From contig NZ_LOHS01000071.1 in the NCBI RefSeq assembly GCF_001642995.1, forward strand, positions 87,121 to 151,120: a stretch of DNA of 64,000 nt, given 5' to 3'. How positions within the stretch are numbered: the first letter of the stretch is position 1; the number at the start of each line of letters is the position of its first letter. The notes under the pieces were generated by a model that saw nothing but the letters and a program-made list of their open reading frames with translations, was not told where the DNA came from and ran no database searches. The position numbers were made by a program, and so were the translations under genes. Of this stretch, positions 38,342-47,744 are shown one piece after another. Origin of the DNA: Streptomyces jeddahensis (GTDB lineage: Bacteria > Actinomycetota > Actinomycetes > Streptomycetales > Streptomycetaceae).

Positions 38342-39622
38342 ATGGGAATCCGACTCGGGTGCATCGCCGACGACTTCACCGGTGCCACGGACCTGGCCAA
38401 CAACCTGGTGCGCGCGGGCATGCGCGTCGTCCAGCTGATCGACGTGCCGCCGGCCGGCGCTGAGCAGGCGGTGGACGCGGACGCCGTGGTCATCGCCCTC
38501 AAGTCGCGGACCACTCCGGCCGCGGATGCCGTCGAGGCGTCGCTCCGGGCACTCGCATGGCTGCGGTCCATGGGCGCCGAGCAGATCTACTTCAAGTACT
38601 GCTCCACCTTCGACTCGACGCCGGCCGGCAACATCGGTCCGGTCACCGAGGCCCTGATGGACGCGGTGGGCACCGACTTCACCATCGCCACGCCCGCCTT
38701 CCCCGACAACGGACGCACGGTCTTCAAGGGCCACCTCTTCGTCGGCGACGTGCTGCTCAGCGACAGCGGCATGCGCCACCACCCGCTCACGCCGATGACC
38801 GACTCCAACCTGGTCTCCGTCCTCGGCGCGCAGACCACGCGACCGGTCGGCCTCATCGACCACACGGTCGTCGCCGACGGCGTCAAGGCCATCCGGGACC
38901 GCATCGACGCCCTGCGCGAGGAGGGCGTCGGGATGGCCATCGTCGACGCCGTCTCCAACGACGACCTGGTGCGCCTGGGTGCGGCGGCCTCGGGGCTGCC
39001 CCTGGTGACCGCGGGCTCGGGCCTGGCGATCGGCCTGCCCGCGAACTGGGGGTTCGAGCCGTCGCCGGCCGCCGCACAGCTGCCGGCAGCCGGCGGCCAC
39101 CGGGCCATCGTCTCCGGATCGGTCTCCGTCGCCACGAACCGCCAGGTCCTTGAGTTCTTGCGGAGCGGCCGGCCCGCGTTCAGCGTGGACCCGTTGCGCA
39201 TCGCGGCCGGCGAGGACGTTGTCGGCCAGGCCCTGACCTTCGCCGAGTCGCATCTGGCCGACGGCCCGGTCCTCATCTACTCGACCGAGGCGCCCGACGC
39301 GGTCAGGACCGTCCAGGGCCGGCTCGGTGCCGCCGAGGCCGGTGAGCTCGTGGAGCGGACCCTGGCCCGCGTCGCGCAGGGGCTCGTGGAGCACGGTGTC
39401 CGCCGGCTCGTCGTCGCGGGCGGCGAGACCTCGGGAGCGGTCGTCCAGGCACTGGGTATCACGGGGCTCCGGATCGGACCGCAGATCGACCCCGGTGTGC
39501 CGTGGTGCGCGGCGGCCCTTCCCGGAGGGGACTCGATCCACATCACGCTGAAGTCCGGCAACTTCGGTGGGCCCGACTTCTTCACCTCCGCGTTCGCCCT
39601 CCTGGACCGGGGGACCTCATGA
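38342..39622 (+). CDS. otnK: 3-Oxo-tetronate 4-phosphate kinase (DUF1537 four-carbon acid-sugar kinase)
   Basis: A 426-residue kinase of the former DUF1537 family. The N-terminal substrate domain begins LGCIADDFTGATDLANNLVR and includes YFKYCSTFDSTPAGNIGPV and TPAFPDNGRTVFKGHLFV. The C-terminal nucleotide domain has LVVAGGETSGAVVQALGI and LKSGNFGGPDFF. OtnK phosphorylates 3-oxo-tetronate at C4. The ltnD, otnC, otnI and denD neighbours identify this subgroup. It overlaps otnC by 4 bp. Confidence 0.9.
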   Translation: MGIRLGCIADDFTGATDLANNLVRAGMRVVQLIDVPPAGAEQAVDADAVVIALKSRTTPAADAVEASLRALAWLRSMGAEQIYFKYCSTFDSTPAGNIGPVTEALMDAVGTDFTIATPAFPDNGRTVFKGHLFVGDVLLSDSGMRHHPLTPMTDSNLVSVLGAQTTRPVGLIDHTVVADGVKAIRDRIDALREEGVGMAIVDAVSNDDLVRLGAAASGLPLVTAGSGLAIGLPANWGFEPSPAAAQLPAAGGHRAIVSGSVSVATNRQVLEFLRSGRPAFSVDPLRIAAGEDVVGQALTFAESHLADGPVLIYSTEAPDAVRTVQGRLGAAEAGELVERTLARVAQGLVEHGVRRLVVAGGETSGAVVQALGITGLRIGPQIDPGVPWCAAALPGGDSIHITLKSGNFGGPDFFTSAFALLDRGTS

Positions 39623-40293
39623 CCGAGGTCCTGGACACCGCCGCCGACGTGGCACGCAAGGAGATCGTCCGGGTGGGCACGAGTCTGTTCGCCCGGGGCT
39701 ACGTCCATGCCAGCGCCGGCAACATCAGCGCCCGGATCGGCGACAGCCATCTGATCACGCCCACGGACGCCGCCCTGGGCTTCCTCGAACCCCACCGCCT
39801 CGCATTGGTCGACCCCAGTGGCGCGCAGATCGCGGGCGACCGAGCCAGCAAGACCCTCACGCTCCATCGACGGATCTACGCCGCCGACCCCACGGCCCGG
39901 TTCGTCATCCACACGCACTCCACGCACTTGGTGGCCCTCACCCTGGCCGGCGTGTGGAGCCAGGACGACGTGCTCCCGCCCATCACGCCCTACTACGTGA
40001 TGAAGGTCGGGCACGTGCCCCTTATCCCGTATCACCGGCCCGGCGACCCACGCGTGGCCGACCTGGTGACCGCCCGGATCGCCGACCGCTCAGCGACCGG
40101 CACGCCGATCAGGGCCGTCCTGCTCGACCGGCTGGGCCCCGTGGTCTGGGGGCCGGACGCAGCAGCCGCCCTCGCCGTCCTCGAAGAACTCGAGGAGACG
40201 GCACGTCTCTGGCTCATGACCGACCGTCGCCCGGAGCCGCTCCCCGCCCACGCGCTTCACGAACTGAGGTCCACGTTCGGCGCCGCGTGGTGA
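39619..40293 (+). CDS. otnC: Class II aldolase, OtnC-like 3-oxo-tetronate 4-phosphate decarboxylase, missing one zinc ligand
   Basis: A 224-residue class II aldolase/adducin-family protein: SAGNISARIGDSHLITPTDA at the N-terminus and metal ligands His98 and His100 in FVIHTHSTHLVAL. The third zinc histidine of this family sits in a conserved NHGP segment near the C-terminus. Here the segment reads LLDRLGPVVWGPD, with leucine (residue 172, codon CTG at 40132-40134) where the histidine should be. EELEETARLWL follows as normal. By context it should decarboxylate 3-oxo-tetronate 4-phosphate to dihydroxyacetone phosphate, but activity is uncertain without the third ligand. Confidence 0.85.
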   Translation: MTEVLDTAADVARKEIVRVGTSLFARGYVHASAGNISARIGDSHLITPTDAALGFLEPHRLALVDPSGAQIAGDRASKTLTLHRRIYAADPTARFVIHTHSTHLVALTLAGVWSQDDVLPPITPYYVMKVGHVPLIPYHRPGDPRVADLVTARIADRSATGTPIRAVLLDRLGPVVWGPDAAAALAVLEELEETARLWLMTDRRPEPLPAHALHELRSTFGAAW

Positions 40294-40300
40294 GCAACAC

Positions 40301-40339
40301 CACCCCCCTGGGGTGACCGGCGCCCCCGGCAGGGGGGTG
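40301..40339 (+). terminator. Pair of short GC-rich hairpins between otnC and the MFS gene
   Basis: CACCCC (40301-40306) pairs with GGGGTG (40310-40315). Immediately after, CGCCCCC (from 40321) faces a G6 run (40332-40337). They begin 7 bp after the otnC stop. In an operon that continues downstream they may reduce read-through to the transporter gene rather than stop transcription. Confidence 0.45.
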
Positions 40340-40391
40340 ACGAACGCCCCGATCCATCAGAGAATCACCTGAGCCGCGCGAAGGATTCCGT

Positions 40392-41699
40392 ATGTCCATA
40401 TCCGTGACGGTGGCCGAGGCCTCCGACCTCGCCCGCGAGAACGCCGTCTTCCGCAAGGTCGTACGACGCGTCGTCCCCTTCCTCATTCTCTGCTACATCT
40501 TCTCCTACCTGGACCGGGTCAACGTCGGCTTCGCGAAGCTGCAGATGTCCGCCGATCTCGGGTTCAGCGAGGCGGCGTACGGCCTCGGTGCCGGCCTGTT
40601 CTTCATCGGCTACTTCCTCTTCGAGGTCCCCTCGAACCTGATCCTGCAGCGCGTCGGCGCCCGCACCTGGATCGCCCGCATCATGATCACCTGGGGTATC
40701 GTCTCGGCGTCCTTCATGTTCGTCACCAACGAGACGACGTTCTACGTCCTGAGATTCCTCCTCGGCGCCGCCGAGGCGGGGTTCTACCCGGGCGTGATCC
40801 TCTACTGCACCTACTGGTTCCCCTCGCACCGTCGTGCCAGGGTGATCGCGATGTTCATGTCCGCGATCCCGGTGGCCGGAATCTTCGGCAACCCGCTCTC
40901 CGGCTGGATCATGGACCGTTTCCACGGGACGAACGGCTGGCAGGGCTGGCAGTGGATGTTCCTGCTCGAGGCGATTCCCGCGGTGATCATCGGTGTGGTC
41001 ACGCTGTTCTACCTCGACAACGGTGTGCGCAGCGCGAAGTGGCTCTCCGACGAGGAGAAGGACATCGTCGAGCGGGCGATCGCCGAGGACGCCGCGCACC
41101 AGTCGGTGCACGGCCGGGTCTTGGACGCCTTCCGCGAGCCCAAGGTGTGGCTGATGTGCCTCATCTACTTTTGCTTCGTGATGGGCCAGTACGCGCTGAC
41201 CTTCTGGATGCCCACGTTCGTCCAGTCCACCGGTATCGAGGGCAACCTTGCGATCGGCGTGCTCAGCGCCGTGCCGTTCCTGGCCGCGCTCGTCGCGATG
41301 AACCTGTTCGGTCGTTCGGCGGACAAGCGCCGCGAGCGCCGCTGGCACCTGGTCATCCCGGCCCTCATGGGCGCCGTCGGATTCTCGCTGGCCGCGAGTT
41401 GGTCCGGGTCGACCGCGCTGTCCCTGGCCGCGCTGTCCTTCGCCGCGGCCGGCGTGCTGACCTGCGCTCCGCTGTTCTGGTCGCTGCCCACCGCGTTCCT
41501 GGGCGGCACCGCCGCCGCGGCCGGCCTCGCCGTGATCAACTCGGTGGGCAACCTCGCCGGCTTCGTCAGCCCCTACATGATCGGCTCCCTCAAGGACACC
41601 ACCGGCTCGACAACGCTCCCGATGTACGTGCTGGCGCTCAGCCTCGTCGTCGGCGCCGCCGCGGTGCTCACCACCAAGAAGCACGTCGTCAATCGCTGA
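40392..41699 (+). CDS. MFS transporter of the anion:cation symporter type (sugar acid uptake)
   Basis: A 435-residue MFS protein with 12 predicted helices. The ACS-family start ([20 protein letters not shown]), the loop [20 protein letters not shown] and [16 protein letters not shown] are characteristic of the group that includes glucarate, galactonate and tartrate carriers. GAAGGA precedes the ATG. Placed inside the otn operon, it most likely imports L-threonate and/or D-erythronate. This is separate from the tctCBA system 12 kb away. Confidence 0.88.
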   Translation: MSISVTVAEASDLARENAVFRKVVRRVVPFLILCYIFSYLDRVNVGFAKLQMSADLGFSEAAYGLGAGLFFIGYFLFEVPSNLILQRVGARTWIARIMITWGIVSASFMFVTNETTFYVLRFLLGAAEAGFYPGVILYCTYWFPSHRRARVIAMFMSAIPVAGIFGNPLSGWIMDRFHGTNGWQGWQWMFLLEAIPAVIIGVVTLFYLDNGVRSAKWLSDEEKDIVERAIAEDAAHQSVHGRVLDAFREPKVWLMCLIYFCFVMGQYALTFWMPTFVQSTGIEGNLAIGVLSAVPFLAALVAMNLFGRSADKRRERRWHLVIPALMGAVGFSLAASWSGSTALSLAALSFAAAGVLTCAPLFWSLPTAFLGGTAAAAGLAVINSVGNLAGFVSPYMIGSLKDTTGSTTLPMYVLALSLVVGAAAVLTTKKHVVNR

Positions 41700-41714
41700 A
41701 ACCGCTGAAACGCT

Positions 41715-41752
41715 GACCGGGTCCGGTCCCGGACCACGCCCCGGACCCGGTC
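41715..41752 (+). terminator. Perfect 12-bp hairpin between the MFS gene and otnI
   Basis: GACCGGGTCCGG (41715-41726) pairs exactly with CCGGACCCGGTC (41741-41752) around a 14-nt loop, 15 bp after the transporter stop. Just downstream, CACAGGAG is repeated ahead of the otnI ATG, giving two possible ribosome sites. The hairpin may lower expression of otnI-denD-gntR relative to the front of the operon. Confidence 0.7.
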
Positions 41753-41790
41753 TCCGACCCCGTCCGAACACAGGAGCACAGGAGCACAGG

Positions 41791-42591
41791 ATGCCGAGGT
41801 TCGCAGCGAACCTGTCCATGATGTACACCGAGCACGATTTCCTCGACCGCTTCGCCGCGGCCTCGGCGGACGGCTTCGAGGCCGTCGAGTACCTCTTCCC
41901 CTACGACTACGGCGCCACCGACCTGCGCCGACGGCTCGACGACCACGGCCTGGCGCAGGTGCTCTTCAACGCACCTCCCGGGGCATGGGAGTCCGGAGAG
42001 CGGGGAATCGCGGCGCTGCCCGGGCGCGAGGCGGAGGCCCGCTCCGGGATCGACCGGGCACTGGAATACGCCGCGGCGCTGGGCTGCCCGCGGGTGCACA
42101 TGATGGCCGGGCTCGTGCAGCCGGACGCGACACCGACGGAGCGGGCCAAGCACCGGGACACCTACCTGGCCAACCTCGCCTGGGCCGCGGAGCGGGCCGC
42201 AGCGGTGGGCGTCGACGTGCTGATCGAGCCGATCAACGGCCGCGACATGCCCGGCTACTTCCTGAACCGACAGGCCGAGGCCCACGCCGTGGTGCAGGAG
42301 GTGGGCGCCGCGAACCTGAAGGTGCAGCTCGACCTGTACCACTGCCAGATCGTCGAGGGCGACCTCACGACGACCCTGCGCCGCGACGTACCGACCGGCC
42401 GGGTCGGTCATCTGCAGATTGCCGGCGTGCCCGACCGCCATGAGCCCGACGAGGGTGAGCTCGACGTCCGCCACCTCTTCGGCATCGTCGACGACCTGGG
42501 CTTCGACGGGTGGATCGGCTGCGAGTACATCCCCCGCGCCGGCACGAGCGAGGGTCTCGGCTGGCTGAACTACCGAGGAGAAAGCGCATGA
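41791..42591 (+). CDS. otnI: 2-Oxo-tetronate isomerase (hydroxypyruvate isomerase family)
   Basis: A 266-residue TIM-barrel protein of the Hyi/OtnI family. The N-terminus [20 protein letters not shown] is diagnostic; [31 protein letters not shown] (Glu ligand), [14 protein letters not shown] and [15 protein letters not shown] carry the other metal and catalytic residues. OtnI converts 2-oxo-tetronate to 3-oxo-tetronate, the substrate of OtnK. The stop overlaps denD by 4 bp. Confidence 0.92.
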   Translation: MPRFAANLSMMYTEHDFLDRFAAASADGFEAVEYLFPYDYGATDLRRRLDDHGLAQVLFNAPPGAWESGERGIAALPGREAEARSGIDRALEYAAALGCPRVHMMAGLVQPDATPTERAKHRDTYLANLAWAAERAAAVGVDVLIEPINGRDMPGYFLNRQAEAHAVVQEVGAANLKVQLDLYHCQIVEGDLTTTLRRDVPTGRVGHLQIAGVPDRHEPDEGELDVRHLFGIVDDLGFDGWIGCEYIPRAGTSEGLGWLNYRGESA

Positions 42592-43634
42592 GGATCGTCA
42601 TCACGGGTGGCTTCGGCTTCCTGGGGCGGCAGGTCGCCGAAACGCTGCTGAAGAGGCGGACATTCCGTGGTGCACCGATCGACCGGCTGGTGCTCGCCGA
42701 CCGGTTCGTGCCGTCCGGGTCGCCGGAGGCGACCGACCCGCTCGTGGACGTCGTGCAGGGCGACCTGACCGACCGCCTCGACGAGGTGTTCGCGGAGCCG
42801 GTGCATGTGCTGATCCACCTCGCCGCCGCGGTCTCGGCCGAGTGCGAGGCCGACTTCGACCTCGGCATGCGCGCCAATGTGGACACCACCCGCGCGCTGC
42901 TCGAGGCAGCCCGGGCGCAGTCGGTCGGCGGCGGGCCGACGCCGCGGGTGGTGTTCTCCAGCAGCGTCGCGGTCTACGGTTGCGACCCGGCGCTGCCGCT
43001 GCCGCCTGTGGTCAGCGAGTCGACCCTGCCCACCCCGCGGTCGAGCTACGGGACCCAGAAGTTCGTCTGCGAGCAGCTGGTCGCGGAGTACACCCGCCGC
43101 GGCTTCGTCGACGGACGCGTCGCCCGCCTGATGACCGTGTCGGTGCGGCCGGGCAAGCCGAACGCGGCCGCCTCCGGCTTCCTGTCCGGCATCATCCGTG
43201 AGCCGCTTGCGGGACTCCCGGCGACCTGCCCGGTCCATCCCGACCTGCGGGTTGCCCTCGCCTCGCCGCGGCGCACGGTCGAGGGAATCCTCCGCGTCGC
43301 CGAGGCCGAACGCGGCGTCGGGCCGGGCCGGCTCGACGGCGCGCTGCCGGTCAACCTTCCGGCGCTCACCGTCTCGGTCGCCGACATGCTGGCCACGCTG
43401 CGCCGGGTCGCCGGCGACGCCGTCGCCGACCTGGTGGCGATCGCACCCGACGCGGACGTCGAGGCCATCGTGGGCTCGTGGCCCGCCGTCTTCGACAACG
43501 CGCGCGCCGCCGCGCTCGGGCTGGAGCCCGACACGAGCTTCGAAACGGTGGTACGGGACTACCTCGCCGACCACGCCGACGCGGTCATGGCTGGCGCACC
43601 ACGCCGAGCGGGACAGCGAGAGCCGGGCCGATAG
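42588..43634 (+). CDS. denD: D-erythronate dehydrogenase (SDR/epimerase family)
   Basis: A 348-residue extended SDR. The NAD motif is [18 protein letters not shown], the catalytic Tyr-Lys pair lies in [18 protein letters not shown], and [20 protein letters not shown] is a hallmark of the DenD group. DenD oxidises D-erythronate to 2-oxo-D-tetronate, which OtnI, OtnK and OtnC then process. With ltnD in the same operon, both L-threonate and D-erythronate can enter the pathway. It overlaps otnI by 4 bp; gntR starts 10 bp after the stop. Confidence 0.9.
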   Translation: MRIVITGGFGFLGRQVAETLLKRRTFRGAPIDRLVLADRFVPSGSPEATDPLVDVVQGDLTDRLDEVFAEPVHVLIHLAAAVSAECEADFDLGMRANVDTTRALLEAARAQSVGGGPTPRVVFSSSVAVYGCDPALPLPPVVSESTLPTPRSSYGTQKFVCEQLVAEYTRRGFVDGRVARLMTVSVRPGKPNAAASGFLSGIIREPLAGLPATCPVHPDLRVALASPRRTVEGILRVAEAERGVGPGRLDGALPVNLPALTVSVADMLATLRRVAGDAVADLVAIAPDADVEAIVGSWPAVFDNARAAALGLEPDTSFETVVRDYLADHADAVMAGAPRRAGQREPGR

Positions 43635-43644
43635 ACTGAAGACC

Positions 43645-44397
43645 ATGTTTTCCAAGGTGAGCGGTCCCGTCCGGCTCGCGGACCGGGTCGCCGCGGTCCT
43701 CTCAGAGGAGATCGAATCGGGGCGGCTGGCCGAGGGTGACAAGCTGCCGACCGAGGTGGAGCTGGTCAAGCAGCTGGGCGTCAGCCGCACAGTGGTGCGC
43801 GAGGCCGTGTCGAGGCTCCGCAATGCGGGCCTGGTCGAACCACGCCAAGGTCTCGGCGTGTTCGTCATGCCCCGGCGTACGCGTCCGCTCGACCTCGAGG
43901 CCGAGGCCGCCGGTACCAAGTCCAAGGTGCTGCAGATCGTGGAGGTACGCCGCCCCATGGAGGGCGAGGCGGCGTACCTCGCAGCGATCCGTGCGACGCC
44001 GGGCGACCTCGCCCGGATGCGTCAGGCCCTGGACACGATCGACGCGGCGGTCGCGGCCGGCGGTGACGGCGTGGACGAGGATCTCGCCTTCCATCGGTCC
44101 ATCGCGGAGTCGACCGGGAACGCGGTGCTGGTCTCGACGGTGCGGTATCTCGGCGAGGTGCTGCGCAGCGGCATCCGCGTCACGCGCGCGAACGAAGCGC
44201 GACGCGGCGACTTCATCGAAGCGGTCCGGCAGGAGCACCACGCCATCCTGGCCGCCATCGAGGCTGGCGACGCCAAGGCGGCACGCGCCGCAGCACGCCG
44301 CCACATGAAGCACGCCGCCGCTCGCCTCCAGGACGCGGACGAGGTGTTCTGGACCGAGACCGAGGACCTCGACGTGGACCTCGACACCGCTCCCTGA
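43645..44397 (+). CDS. FadR-type GntR regulator of the tetronate operon
   Basis: A 250-residue regulator. The winged helix at about residues 10-75 includes GDKLPTEVELVKQLGVSRTV and VREAVSRLRNAGLVEPRQGL. The FCD domain shows IVEVRRPMEGEAAYLAAIRA, DLAFHRSIAESTGNAVLV and EHHAILAAIEAGDAKAARAA with metal-binding histidines. It ends the ltnD-denD transcript and probably binds the dyad at 37343-37357. No terminator is evident after its stop. Confidence 0.9.
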   Translation: MFSKVSGPVRLADRVAAVLSEEIESGRLAEGDKLPTEVELVKQLGVSRTVVREAVSRLRNAGLVEPRQGLGVFVMPRRTRPLDLEAEAAGTKSKVLQIVEVRRPMEGEAAYLAAIRATPGDLARMRQALDTIDAAVAAGGDGVDEDLAFHRSIAESTGNAVLVSTVRYLGEVLRSGIRVTRANEARRGDFIEAVRQEHHAILAAIEAGDAKAARAAARRHMKHAAARLQDADEVFWTETEDLDVDLDTAP

Positions 44398-44480
44398 CCA
44401 GCGGGGCCGACACCGGCGGTGGCGCCGTGCGGCGCCCCGTGCAGCGCATGCGGCGGCCAGGAGGCGATGCGTCTTCGTCG

Positions 44481-44608
44481 GTTGACGACCTTCCAGGAGC
44501 TGATGGTGCCCTCGGTGCCGGACCCTCCAGGATGTTGACCGTGGAGACCGTGGTGGCGGAGCCCCAATTGATGGAGATCGAGCCGGTCGTGCCGCTGGGC
44601 GACCAGTA
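44481..44608 (-). pseudogene. Frameshifted remnant of a discoidin/F5-8C (CBM32-like) domain
   Basis: Minus-strand codons from 44608 read YWSPSGTTGSISINWGSATT then VSTVNILEG. The adjacent frame continues GTEGTISSWKVVN. Secreted actinobacterial glycosidases carry exactly such a galactose-binding-like domain (TYWSPxGxTGSITIDWGSxTTVSxVNILE...GxIGSWKVVN). The frame change in mid-domain and the lack of a catalytic domain show it is a relic. It reads away from the GH95 remnant to its right. Confidence 0.5.
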
Positions 44609-44730
44609 GGGGCAGCGGGTGTGCCGAGCCGGAGTGCGTACGCAGGGGGCAAGAAGGCGCGCCGCGGGGCGGCGCGTCCTGGTGGGGCGACGGGCGGTCA
44701 GCCGTCGATCGTCCGTAGCGAGTACAACGC

Positions 44731-45080
44731 GCCCGGATCATGCTGCGCGGACTGCTGACCTACAACACGCTGCCCAACCTGTTCTGCAACCACCCGCCCT
44801 TCCAGATGGACGGCAACTTCGACATATCGGGCGCCGTGGCGGAGATGCTCCTGCAGAGCCACGACGGCGTCATCCACCTGCTGCCCGCCCTGCCGACGAC
44901 TGGAAGGCCAAGGGTTCCTTCACCGGGCTCCGCGCCCGCGGCGGCTACGAGGTCAGCTGCGAATGGCGGGACGGGAAGGTCACGTCCTACAAGATCGTGG
45001 CCGACCGGGCACGGAACCAGGGGAACATCACCGCGCGGGTGAACGGCGCCGACAAGAAGGTGAAGCCGATCAATCCCTGA
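44731..45080 (+). pseudogene. C-terminal remnant of a GH95 alpha-L-fucosidase, with a frameshift
   Basis: From 44740 one frame reads [20 protein letters not shown] and [20 protein letters not shown], the conserved end of the GH95 barrel (…NLFDxHPPFQIDGNFG). At about 44898 the reading moves to another frame: [20 protein letters not shown] and the C-terminal [20 protein letters not shown] follow. One deleted base explains the shift. About 600 upstream codons, including the catalytic acid, are missing. GH95 enzymes remove fucose from xyloglucan and similar glycans. Confidence 0.75.
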
Positions 45081-45126
45081 CAGCGGCGACGCCGAGACGA
45101 CGGCCGCCTGGTGGTTGCCCGCGAGC

Positions 45127-45411
45127 TCAGGGCCTGCGGCCGTGGAAGGTGCGGCGCAGGTCCCTCACCCAGGCGCCGGGGTTCTCCCAGGGGATGAAGT
45201 GGCCGCCGTGGTCGTGGGCGTTGACGTTGACGTGGTTGAACCAGGCGGCCTGCGGGCCGGTCTTGAACGCCTGGACGCGCTCGGTGGCGGTGTGGATGCC
45301 GGGCGGGTTCTCGTAGGTGACGAAGGTGAGGCCGACCGGGGCCTGCACGACCGGGGTGCGGTCGTGGGCGGGGGGCCAGGGGTAGCGGTTGGCGTTGGCG
45401 TAGTAACGCAT
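45127..45411 (-). pseudogene. C-terminal remnant of an epoxide hydrolase (alpha/beta hydrolase)
   Basis: A 94-residue frame, including YPWPPAHDRTPVVQAPVGLT, FVTYENPPGIHTATERVQAF and HVNVNAHDHGGHFIPWENPG, covers the end of an epoxide hydrolase with the catalytic histidine (DHGGHF). The N-terminal lid domain and nucleophile aspartate, some 300 residues, are absent. The ATG lies 6 bp after the paaX stop, so it stays in the paaX transcript. Without the nucleophile it cannot be active. Confidence 0.72.
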
Positions 45412-45417
45412 CGACAG

Positions 45418-46296
45418 TCACGGTGTGCCGTCGTCCGGCTCCTCGGGAACGGTGTCCAGCAGTTCCCCCGCGACCCGCCGGGCCGGCTCCTGCGTCTCTG
45501 CGGCGATCCGCCGGAAGGTCTCCTGGGCTGCACGCGCGGGCCACTCCGCGGGAAGGTGGCGGGCGGGCAGCCGGGGGTCGGTGCGGATGATGCCCAGCCA
45601 CTCGGTGACCAGCAGCAGCCGGGTGGCGATCGGATCCCCGGTGTGGCCGTCCGTGGCTTCCAGCGCGGTCCACCGCTTGTCGAACGCGGCATAGCGGGCG
45701 GCGATGGCCTCCAGGTCCCAGCTCTCCTGGACCATGCGGTCGATATCGGTCGTCGTCTCGTCCGCGGTTGCGTGGAAGACCTTGATCCTGGCGGCCAGGT
45801 CGAGTTCGGCGATGACACCGGAGACATCGACCCGGCCGGGCGCGATCCACAGACCGCTGAACAGTGCCCCGAAGCCGTACCAGATGAGTTTGGAGCGCAG
45901 ATCGTGCCGTTGTCGCTGCCAGGAGTCGGGCAGCGAGAAGCCGAGCAGGGTCCAGGTGCCGTCCCAGTCCTCGTTGACCGCGCCGTCCTGCCAGATCCTT
46001 CTGCCGCCGTCGCGGAGGATCCGTACCGCCTGTGGTGTGAGCCCGAAGTACATCCTGCGGCCCTGCCGCTGCCGGCGCAGCAGTCCCCGGCCCACCATGC
46101 GGGTCAGGGTGGAGCGCACGGCCTGTTCGCCGACGCCGACGCGGCCGAGGACGTCGATGATGCTGCCCGAGTACACACAGCGGCCGCCTTCTTCGAGGAT
46201 GTGGTTGCCGAAGAAGGCCAGGACGAGCGACTGGGGGCGGGGCTGCGCGACGCCCGCCGGTTCGCTGGGGATTTCTGCGTCTTCCACGTGTTCCAC
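45418..46296 (-). CDS. paaX: PaaX-family transcriptional regulator
   Basis: A 292-residue PaaX-type repressor. PRPQSLVLAFFGNHILEEGG and VGEQAVRSTLTRMVGRGLLR form the winged helix, WDGTWTLLGFSLPDSWQRQR the middle domain, and LLLVTEWLGIIRTDPRLPA with a C-terminal helix the rest. Such proteins repress aromatic acid or related catabolic genes in response to CoA thioesters. GTG 46296 is one of several closely spaced starts (46287 also possible; the open frame reaches 46362). Its likely target, the epoxide hydrolase gene behind it, is truncated. Confidence 0.82.
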   Translation of the reverse strand: MEHVEDAEIPSEPAGVAQPRPQSLVLAFFGNHILEEGGRCVYSGSIIDVLGRVGVGEQAVRSTLTRMVGRGLLRRQRQGRRMYFGLTPQAVRILRDGGRRIWQDGAVNEDWDGTWTLLGFSLPDSWQRQRHDLRSKLIWYGFGALFSGLWIAPGRVDVSGVIAELDLAARIKVFHATADETTTDIDRMVQESWDLEAIAARYAAFDKRWTALEATDGHTGDPIATRLLLVTEWLGIIRTDPRLPARHLPAEWPARAAQETFRRIAAETQEPARRVAGELLDTVPEEPDDGTP

Positions 46297-46358
46297 GCCG
46301 GTAAGCGTACGGTCCGGGCCACGGTGGCGGTCGCGTCCCATGGCCCGGACCTGCGCGG

Positions 46359-47744
46359 TCACGGTCGGTCGGCCGGGTGGCTCAGGTCGTAGGGACGTGG
46401 GTAGGGGGCGGGTGCGTAACGGATGTACCGTGTCTGGCCTGCCGGGTCGGCCGCCCGGGCACGGGTGTTCAGGGTTGCAGGCCCGGTGTCGCCCCAGTGG
46501 CCGGTGGTGATCCGGTCCTCCAGGGTGTGCAGGGCGGCGAGCTGTTCGCCTGCGCTGAAGGTGCAGTGCCCTGGGGTGTCGACGTACGCCTGGCGCAGCA
46601 GCGGCGCGGAACCCGCGGCCGTTGCGGCCCGGCGGTAGGCGCTCTGGACCTGCACCGGGACGAGGGCGTCACCGGTGGTGTGGATGGACAGTTCGGGCTT
46701 CTTCAGCTTGCCGGTGAAGGCGCTGGTACGGCTCATCCAGTCGAGGGCGGCCGGGTCGGCCTCGATGCGGGGTGCGCGGTTCAGTGCCGCGAGATCGTCC
46801 CGCAACGACAGACCGGCCTTCTTGTAGAGGGCGGTGACCTCCTTGAACGTCGTCGAGCGGCGCAGCATCGCGGAGTAGTCGACGCCGGTGTTCCACGCCA
46901 TGCTGCCGCCCGCGCGGCTCTCGGCCTCCTGCCGCCAGACGAAGGCGGGCAGCTGCACCAGTCCGCTGAGCGCCTGGTACTGGTTGGTCTGCTGGGTGTC
47001 CCAGTCGGTGGGTCCTGGGCGTGGCTGGGAGGGGTCGTTCCAGACGGGGATGTTGTGCAGCGCGGCCGCGAGGGCGATCCGGGCGCGGCCCTGGTCCGTC
47101 CGCTGGGCGGTGGAGACGACGTTCGTCATGGCATTGGCGGCCGTGGCCGCGGCGGTGCGGTCGGGAAAGCCGGTGAGGGCGATGCCGGAGTCCGGGGCGA
47201 GGAGCGTCTTGAGGGCGAAGACCGGATCGAGGGTGTTGTTCCAGTTGGCGACGCCGCCGTGGACGAGTCCGCACATGGGCAGGGAGCCGTCGATCCGTCC
47301 GGGATGGCGCTCGGCGATGGCGGTGGTGACCAGACCGCCGTAGGAGCTGCCCCAGGCGATGGTGCGCCGTGCCGTCCCGAAGCGGGAGGTGAAGACGTCC
47401 AGCGTGGCGAGCTGGTCGGGTACGGCGTCGGTGACGGCCCAGCCGGTCGTGGCGTAGGACGAGCCGATCAGCGCGTACCCCTCGTTCAGGAGGAGTTCCT
47501 TGGCGGCAGAGCTCGGGGCGTTCTGGGCGGGGTTGGGGCTCCCGGCCGGGGTGTAGCCGTGGCTGAACAGCAGCACGGTGCCGTTCCAGTCGGCCGGTAC
47601 GTCGATGAGGTAGGCGGCGCCGGAGGGCAGCCGGCCCTCGACATGGGTGTCGGTGCCGGCCGTCGCCCCGGCCGGGGCGACCGGAGCGGCGAGCAGTGCC
47701 AGTGCCGTGAGGAGGACCGTACGGACGCGGGTGCGGGTGGTCAC
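46359..47744 (-). CDS. Secreted alpha/beta hydrolase
   Basis: A 461-residue exported protein. The Sec-type signal has a basic start (TTRTRVRT), a hydrophobic core LLTALALLAAPVAPAGA and a cleavage site near residue 28. The alpha/beta hydrolase triad is visible: Ser in IAWGSSYGGLVTTA, Asp in SIHTTGDALVPVQVQS and His in YVDTPGHCTFSAGE. The HGYTPAGSPNPAQNAP segment provides the oxyanion region. The substrate is unknown; a carboxylesterase or peptidase-like role is possible. GTG start overlaps the upstream transporter stop by 4 bp. Confidence 0.8.
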   Translation of the reverse strand: MTTRTRVRTVLLTALALLAAPVAPAGATAGTDTHVEGRLPSGAAYLIDVPADWNGTVLLFSHGYTPAGSPNPAQNAPSSAAKELLLNEGYALIGSSYATTGWAVTDAVPDQLATLDVFTSRFGTARRTIAWGSSYGGLVTTAIAERHPGRIDGSLPMCGLVHGGVANWNNTLDPVFALKTLLAPDSGIALTGFPDRTAAATAANAMTNVVSTAQRTDQGRARIALAAALHNIPVWNDPSQPRPGPTDWDTQQTNQYQALSGLVQLPAFVWRQEAESRAGGSMAWNTGVDYSAMLRRSTTFKEVTALYKKAGLSLRDDLAALNRAPRIEADPAALDWMSRTSAFTGKLKKPELSIHTTGDALVPVQVQSAYRRAATAAGSAPLLRQAYVDTPGHCTFSAGEQLAALHTLEDRITTGHWGDTGPATLNTRARAADPAGQTRYIRYAPAPYPRPYDLSHPADRP

